Shown piece after piece: positions 59,502 to 64,000 of a stretch of 64,000 nucleotides of DNA. Origin of the DNA: Candidatus Dormiibacterota bacterium (GTDB taxonomy: Bacteria; Chloroflexota; Dormibacteria; Aeolococcales; Aeolococcaceae); contig PLZA01000016.1 of assembly GCA_003153505.1 (NCBI GenBank), positions 23,988 through 87,987 on the forward strand, written 5' to 3'. Numbering within the stretch: the first letter of the stretch is position 1; the number at the start of each line of letters is the position of its first letter. The position numbers and the translations under genes are program-made. The notes beneath the pieces were generated by a model. That model was not told the DNA's origin and ran no database searches. It saw only the letters and a program-made list of their open reading frames with translations.

Positions 59502-59506
59502 GCCAG

Positions 59507-60460
59507 TCAGGGATTGGCGCCGAAGATCGCGTCGAGGTAGGCAGCTGGATCGAAGAGATTGAGATCGTCGAGGCCCTCGCCGAGGCCGACGAGCTTCACC
59601 GGGACTCGGAGCTGCTCTTCCACCGCCAGGAGCGTGCCTCCCCGCGCGCTGCCGTCCAGCTTGGTGATCACCAGCCCGGTCAGCCTGGTGGTCTCGTGAA
59701 AGGCGAGCGCCTGCCGCATCGCGTTCATGCCGGTCGTCGCGTCGACAACGAGGAGCACCTCCTGCGGTGCCTCGGGGATCAGCCGCTCGATTACCCGGCG
59801 GATCTTGCCCAGCTCCGCCATCAGGTTCACCTTGGTGTGCAGGCGCCCCGCGGTGTCGACGAGGACGACGTCCACGCGCCGAGCCTGCGCGGCCTGGATG
59901 GCGTCGAAGACGACCGCGCCGGGATCGGCACCCGGTTGGTGTGCCACCAGGTCGGTCCCCGCTCGGTCTGCCCAGACCCGCATCTGGTCGATCGCCGCCG
60001 CGCGATAGGTGTCGGCGGCGGCGATGAGCGAGGTGCGGCCCTCCTCACGCAGTCGGTATGCGAGCTTGCCGATGGTCGTGGTCTTGCCGCTCCCGTTGAC
60101 GCCCACCACGAGCACGACGCTCGGCACAGTGCGCAGATCGAGTGCCCGGTCATAGGTGCTCATGACCGCGAGGATCTCCGCCTTCAGCGCCGCGATCGCC
60201 CCGGCCCCGTCGCCGAGGTTGTCGCGGCGCGCTCGCTGGCGGAGGGCCGCGGTCAGGCGCTCGGAGAGCTCGACGCCGCAGTCGGCGGCGATGAGGACCT
60301 CGGTGAGATCGTCGTAGAACGCGTCGTCGAGCTTCCGTCCCGGGGCCGCGAGCCCGTGCATCTCCGCGCTGAACGCGCTCGACGCCTTGTCCATCCGCCC
60401 GGACACCCGCCGCCACCATGCGCTCCGCCGTACCGGCGCGACCACCTCGTCAGACATCAC
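59507..60460 (-). CDS. ftsY: Signal recognition particle receptor FtsY
   Basis: SRP receptor GTPase of 317 aa. The NG core is complete: N domain from about residue 20, GTPase P-loop GVNGSGKTTTIGKLAYRL, VLVDTAGRLHTKVNLMAEL, TKLDGSARGGTLLAV, and GLGEGLDDLNLFDP. There is no long acidic A domain, so membrane binding must rest on the N-terminal helices. It follows smc by 21 bases. Confidence 0.94.
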   Translation of the reverse strand: MMSDEVVAPVRRSAWWRRVSGRMDKASSAFSAEMHGLAAPGRKLDDAFYDDLTEVLIAADCGVELSERLTAALRQRARRDNLGDGAGAIAALKAEILAVMSTYDRALDLRTVPSVVLVVGVNGSGKTTTIGKLAYRLREEGRTSLIAAADTYRAAAIDQMRVWADRAGTDLVAHQPGADPGAVVFDAIQAAQARRVDVVLVDTAGRLHTKVNLMAELGKIRRVIERLIPEAPQEVLLVVDATTGMNAMRQALAFHETTRLTGLVITKLDGSARGGTLLAVEEQLRVPVKLVGLGEGLDDLNLFDPAAYLDAIFGANP

Positions 60461-60481
60461 GCGCCCCGGTGCTCGCCGGGG

Positions 60482-63400
60482 TCACCCAGCCACGCGGTGG
60501 AGGGCGGCAGTCGGCGTGGCGTTGACCTCAGCTTCGTCGAACCGGACTCCGAGCACTGAGCTCGTGCCGTCGGCGTCGATGGTCACGCCCCAGAGGGCGT
60601 CGGCGGCGGCCATGGTGAGGTGGTTGTGGGTCACGACCAGGAATTGCTGCTGCGCGCCGAGCCGGCGCAGGAGCCTGGTGAACCGGAGCACATTGCTGTC
60701 GTCGAGCGCCGCGTCGACCTCATCGAAGACGTAGAACGGGCTCGGATTCACCTGCTGGAGAGCAAGGACCACGGCAAGCGCCGTCAGCGCGCGCTCGCCG
60801 CCACTGAGGAGGCGCAGCGATGTCTGGCGCTTGCCCGGCGGCTGCGCGAGGATCTCCACGCCGGGCCGCCGCTCTGCCGGAGGCTGTCCCAATCCGTCGA
60901 GGTCGAGCGCCGGCGGTTCGGGCTCCTCGAGGCGCAACGTCGCCCTGCCTCCCGGGAACAGCTCGCCGTAGAGCTCCTGGAAGTGGAAGGACACTGCCCC
61001 GAACACCGTATCGAATCGTTGCTCGATCTCACGTTCCAGGTGCCGCGCCATGGCGCGCAGCGCAGCGCCGGCTTCGGCGAGGTCGTCTCGATGGGCGGCG
61101 ATGGTGATCACCCGCGCGCTGAGCGCCTCGTGCTGTTCCGGGGCCAGGGCGTTGACGGCGCCGAGCCCGGCGACCCGGCGCTCGAGGCGCACGATCTCGC
61201 GCTCCGCGCGTTCGGCGGCAGCGGGGTCGAGCTCGGTCGTGTCATCCTCGCCCAGGTCGCGAACGGCGTCCGCGTGCTCGGCCACAGCGGCCTCGCACGC
61301 GGCGACCTCCTGCTCGGCCGCCTGGAGCTCGTCGGCGGCACGAGCCACGGCGACGGCGACCTCGGCATGCTCGGTCTCGAGCGCGAGCACCGCCAGCTCG
61401 AGCTCGGGGATCGGCTGCGCGACCAGGTCGTGCTCCTGTTGTGCGGCCGCCTGCTCGAGCGCGGCACGCGCAGCTTCGCCTCGCCCCCGAAGTCCGTGGA
61501 CGATAGCCGCGAGCGCGTCACTCTCCGCGGTCAGGCGACGGGTCTCGGCCGCCGCGAGCCGCGATCGGGCCGCGTCCAGGGCCCGCCGTGCGGCGTCGCG
61601 CCGCTCCTCGATGTGCGCGCCCTCCGCCTTGGCTCGGGACAGCACGAGGTCCGCCGCCTCGGCCGCCAGCCGGGCGGTCTCGGCCGCCGCGCGCACCCCG
61701 CGCGTGTGCGCCTCCGCCGCCGCAACGCTCGCCTCGAGCCCCGCGTGCCGTTCGCCGGCCGAAGCGAACTGCCGATCGGCGACGGACTGCGCTTCGAGCG
61801 CGGCGTCCACCTCGACCCGGCGAGTTGTCAACGTCGCCGCGGCACGCTCTGCCTGCAGTGCGGCCGAGTCCAGGCCCTGTTGGGCCCCGATCGCGAGCGC
61901 CGACGCGGCTGCGTCAGCGGCACGTGCGGTGCGATCGGCCTCCACCGCGACCGAGAGCGCCTGGTCGAGGTCGTTGAGGCGGTCGCGCGCGTTGGCTGCC
62001 GCGGCAACCGCCGAAGCCTCGGTGCGCTCAGCCCGCGCGGCTGCCGCTGCGGCGTCTCGCTCCGCCCGGGCCAGCTCGATCGTGTCGACCGCGCGCCCGC
62101 CGCGCAGGCCCGATGGCGTGACCACGGTACCGTCGCGCAGGACCGCCACCGATGCCCCCTGGGCGAAGGCTTCCGCCGTCGACTCGAGTGTTGGGGCGAC
62201 CCACACGCCGCTGAGGAGCCTGCACACCGCGCCGCTCGCTTCAGGCGGCGCTTCGACAGCACTCGACAGCAGGACGTACGGCTCGGGAGGCGCCGCCTCG
62301 GCGACCGGACCGAGGCCGGTGCGGAGCAGTCGCTCCCGTGGCCCTTCCCTGTCGAGGTGTGCGGCGGCAGCAGCAAGGTCATCGACGAGCCATGCGCCGA
62401 GGTTCTCCTCGAGCGCGGCCGCAATCGCACCGGCGAGTGTTTCGTCCTTGACCTGGAGGCAGTCGACGAGCCGGCGCGCCCGCAGTGAGCCATCCGCCAC
62501 AGCCCGGGCGATCCCGCCGTCGGTGGCGCTGCCGCTCAGCCGTCCGCGGGCCTCGGCGAGTGCCGCCAGCGCCAGTCTCGCCTGGCCGGCGGCCTCGGCG
62601 ACCCCTCGATCGGCGGCGTTGACGGCCTCCCAGGCGGCATCGACCGCGGTGCGCGCTTCGCCGACCTTCCCCGCCGTCTGGCGAGCTCGAAGCGCAGTCT
62701 CATTCGCCGCTGCTCGCTGGGCGGACAGCGACGCGCGGAGCTCGGCGATCCGCCCGGCCGCCACCTCGGATTCGCCGACCAGCGCACTGACCGCAGCCGC
62801 GGCAAGTTCGCTGCGCGCCAACGCCGCCCGAGCCTCCGCGGCGGCTGCGAGACGTTCGCTCTCGGCAGCGGCGAGCATCGCCGCGGCGGCCGCGAACCGT
62901 CCCTCTTCGATCTCCGCTTCGGCGGTGGCCTCGGTGGCAGCCAGACGGAGCCGGTCTGCCTCGCGTTCCAGGACGTCCCAACTGCGCTGTACGTCGCCGG
63001 ATTCGACGTCGGCCAGCGCGGTTGCCGCGGCTGCGACCTCAGGGGTGATCGCCGCCAGGTCCGCAGCGGCCACGCCGCGCTGGGCGACAGCGGAGCGAAG
63101 CCGGTCGGCGAACCGTCGCTGGAGTCCTTCGCCCCGCTCGACCTGAATCCGCGCATCCTCGAGCCGCCGTGCCGCTGCGTCACGAGCGGCACGAGCGGCG
63201 TCGAGGCGCTGCCGCGCCGCATCCGAGCGATGGGCGAAGGCGGCATCCGCCTCGGCGGCGGCCTCGCAGCGGCCGAGAGCGTGCTCCAGCCGTCGCCTGG
63301 CGAGCTTGAGGCTCGCTCTCGCGGTGCGCCACTCCTCGTGGGCAAGGCTCCCGCGCAACTCGGTGAGCCGCAAGCTCATCGTGCGCAACTCGATGGCGGC

Positions 63401-64000
63401 GACCGACTGCTCGGTCAGCTCGGCGAGTCGCGGGGTCGCGTCATCGAGCAGGTCGTTCAGTCGCCGGACGATGACATCGGCACCGTCGAGGCGGTGGGAC
63501 GCCTCCTCGCAAGCGGCGCGCAGCGCGCGCACACCGGCAGCCTGTTCCACCAGCGTTCGACGCTGCGCGGGGGTCGCCTCGATGATCCCGTCGATGTCGT
63601 TCTGGACCACGACCGCGTAGCCGTTCTGCGTGAGGCCCGTCCCGCCGAGCAACCGCTCCAGGTCGCGGAGGCGCGCGTGATCGCCGTTGATGCGGAACTC
63701 GGTATCCCGGTCGCCGCGCGCAACCCGCCGGCTGACCGAGACCTCGGGATCCTCGGACGGCAGCGTTCCCTCCTCGTTGTCGATCACCAGCTCGACCTGG
63801 GCGAGCCCCATGCGCTGGCGTCCGCCGCCGCCCGCGTAGATGACCTCGTCCATGCGCTGCCCGCGCAGTTCGCGGGCATTCGTCTCGCCGAGTGCCCACC
63901 GAACCGCGTCGACGAGGTTGCTCTTGCCGCTCCCGTTCGGCCCGACGATCGCGGTGATCCCCGGGTCGAAGATCACCTCGCTGCGCGCCGCGAACGTCTT
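60482..64000 (-). CDS. smc: Chromosome segregation protein SMC (5' end outside window)
   Basis: Condensin ATPase working with ScpA and ScpB. The visible part is about 1172 codons; the first residues (reading [14 protein letters not shown] at the window edge) show that the true start lies beyond 64000. Walker [10 protein letters not shown] is near the edge, then a long Ala/Glu/Arg-rich coiled coil with a hinge around the middle ([16 protein letters not shown] region), and the C-terminal signature [20 protein letters not shown] with Walker [17 protein letters not shown]. The segment after the Q-loop is divergent. Confidence 0.95.
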   Translation of the reverse strand, partial: KTFAARSEVIFDPGITAIVGPNGSGKSNLVDAVRWALGETNARELRGQRMDEVIYAGGGGRQRMGLAQVELVIDNEEGTLPSEDPEVSVSRRVARGDRDTEFRINGDHARLRDLERLLGGTGLTQNGYAVVVQNDIDGIIEATPAQRRTLVEQAAGVRALRAACEEASHRLDGADVIVRRLNDLLDDATPRLAELTEQSVAAIELRTMSLRLTELRGSLAHEEWRTARASLKLARRRLEHALGRCEAAAEADAAFAHRSDAARQRLDAARAARDAAARRLEDARIQVERGEGLQRRFADRLRSAVAQRGVAAADLAAITPEVAAAATALADVESGDVQRSWDVLEREADRLRLAATEATAEAEIEEGRFAAAAAMLAAAESERLAAAAEARAALARSELAAAAVSALVGESEVAAGRIAELRASLSAQRAAANETALRARQTAGKVGEARTAVDAAWEAVNAADRGVAEAAGQARLALAALAEARGRLSGSATDGGIARAVADGSLRARRLVDCLQVKDETLAGAIAAALEENLGAWLVDDLAAAAAHLDREGPRERLLRTGLGPVAEAAPPEPYVLLSSAVEAPPEASGAVCRLLSGVWVAPTLESTAEAFAQGASVAVLRDGTVVTPSGLRGGRAVDTIELARAERDAAAAAARAERTEASAVAAAANARDRLNDLDQALSVAVEADRTARAADAAASALAIGAQQGLDSAALQAERAAATLTTRRVEVDAALEAQSVADRQFASAGERHAGLEASVAAAEAHTRGVRAAAETARLAAEAADLVLSRAKAEGAHIEERRDAARRALDAARSRLAAAETRRLTAESDALAAIVHGLRGRGEAARAALEQAAAQQEHDLVAQPIPELELAVLALETEHAEVAVAVARAADELQAAEQEVAACEAAVAEHADAVRDLGEDDTTELDPAAAERAEREIVRLERRVAGLGAVNALAPEQHEALSARVITIAAHRDDLAEAGAALRAMARHLEREIEQRFDTVFGAVSFHFQELYGELFPGGRATLRLEEPEPPALDLDGLGQPPAERRPGVEILAQPPGKRQTSLRLLSGGERALTALAVVLALQQVNPSPFYVFDEVDAALDDSNVLRFTRLLRRLGAQQQFLVVTHNHLTMAAADALWGVTIDADGTSSVLGVRFDEAEVNATPTAALHRVAG

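Noticed and set aside
61050..63146. Plus-strand open frame of about 700 codons opposite smc
   Set aside because: Ala/Ser-rich reflection of the SMC coiled coil with no recognisable motif.

Overview
The window is a compact, high-GC bacterial chromosome segment with 67 protein-coding genes, partial or broken ones included. I found no rRNA, tRNA, CRISPR, transposase or phage gene. Almost everything lies on the minus strand and is transcribed right to left. About thirty gene junctions are four-base stop/start overlaps (ATGA or GTGA), so long, translationally coupled operons dominate. The gene order is that of the Gram-positive/Terrabacteria housekeeping core. The mixture of an archaeal-type ProRS, a bifunctional Rel, an EF-P with Arg at the tip, and a baseplate-J-like/FtsA-like gene pair after alaS fits a Chloroflexota- or Dormibacterota-like soil bacterium better than a classical actinomycete. 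That placement is inference.

Right end to centre (64000 to about 31750): smc (cut by the window edge) and ftsY, then a TetR/MFS exporter pair, then the SRP and ribosome block ylxM-ffh-rpsP-khpA-rimM-trmD-rplS-yraN. Next comes an accessory patch: two related SRPBCC proteins around an ArsR repressor, a threonine-aldolase-like PLP enzyme on the plus strand, and a frameshifted secreted beta-propeller gene. Then comM-dprA-topA-hslV-hslU (DNA uptake/processing, topoisomerase, HslUV protease), followed by rpsB-tsf-pyrH-frr-uppS-cdsA-dxr-rseP-ispG-proS, which joins translation, lipid and isoprenoid precursor synthesis, membrane proteolysis and tRNA charging.

Centre (31750 to 21340): a plus-strand sulfate-activation cassette (sat-cysC) with a LysR regulator lies divergent from the bifunctional (p)ppGpp gene relA. 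It is followed on the minus strand by a small unknown gene, hisS, aspS, two small membrane-protein genes, and an RsbW-like/SigF-like pair with no visible RsbV.

Left part (21340 to 1): alaS, an FtsA/PilM-like ATPase, a single-pass protein of the baseplate-J-like type, ruvX, aroE, an A24 prepilin peptidase and a bacterial PH protein. Then the shikimate run aroC-aroKB-aroQ with efp, an Asp23 protein, nusB, xseA-xseB, tlyA, nadK and recN, ending in scpA-scpB-rluB-cmk-plsC. All three condensin subunits (Smc, ScpA, ScpB) are therefore encoded in the window, at opposite ends.

Main points of interest: (i) the FtsA-like/baseplate-J-like pair next to a prepilin peptidase, the best candidate for an undescribed envelope machine; (ii) a degenerate RsbW-like anti-sigma protein; (iii) ArsR and TetR promoters whose palindromic operators fill the -35/-10 spacer and which predict leaderless mRNAs; (iv) a recurring TACACT -10 hexamer close to starts; (v) repeat-built tails on HslU, S16, S2 and L19, and an SSB-like tip on XseB.
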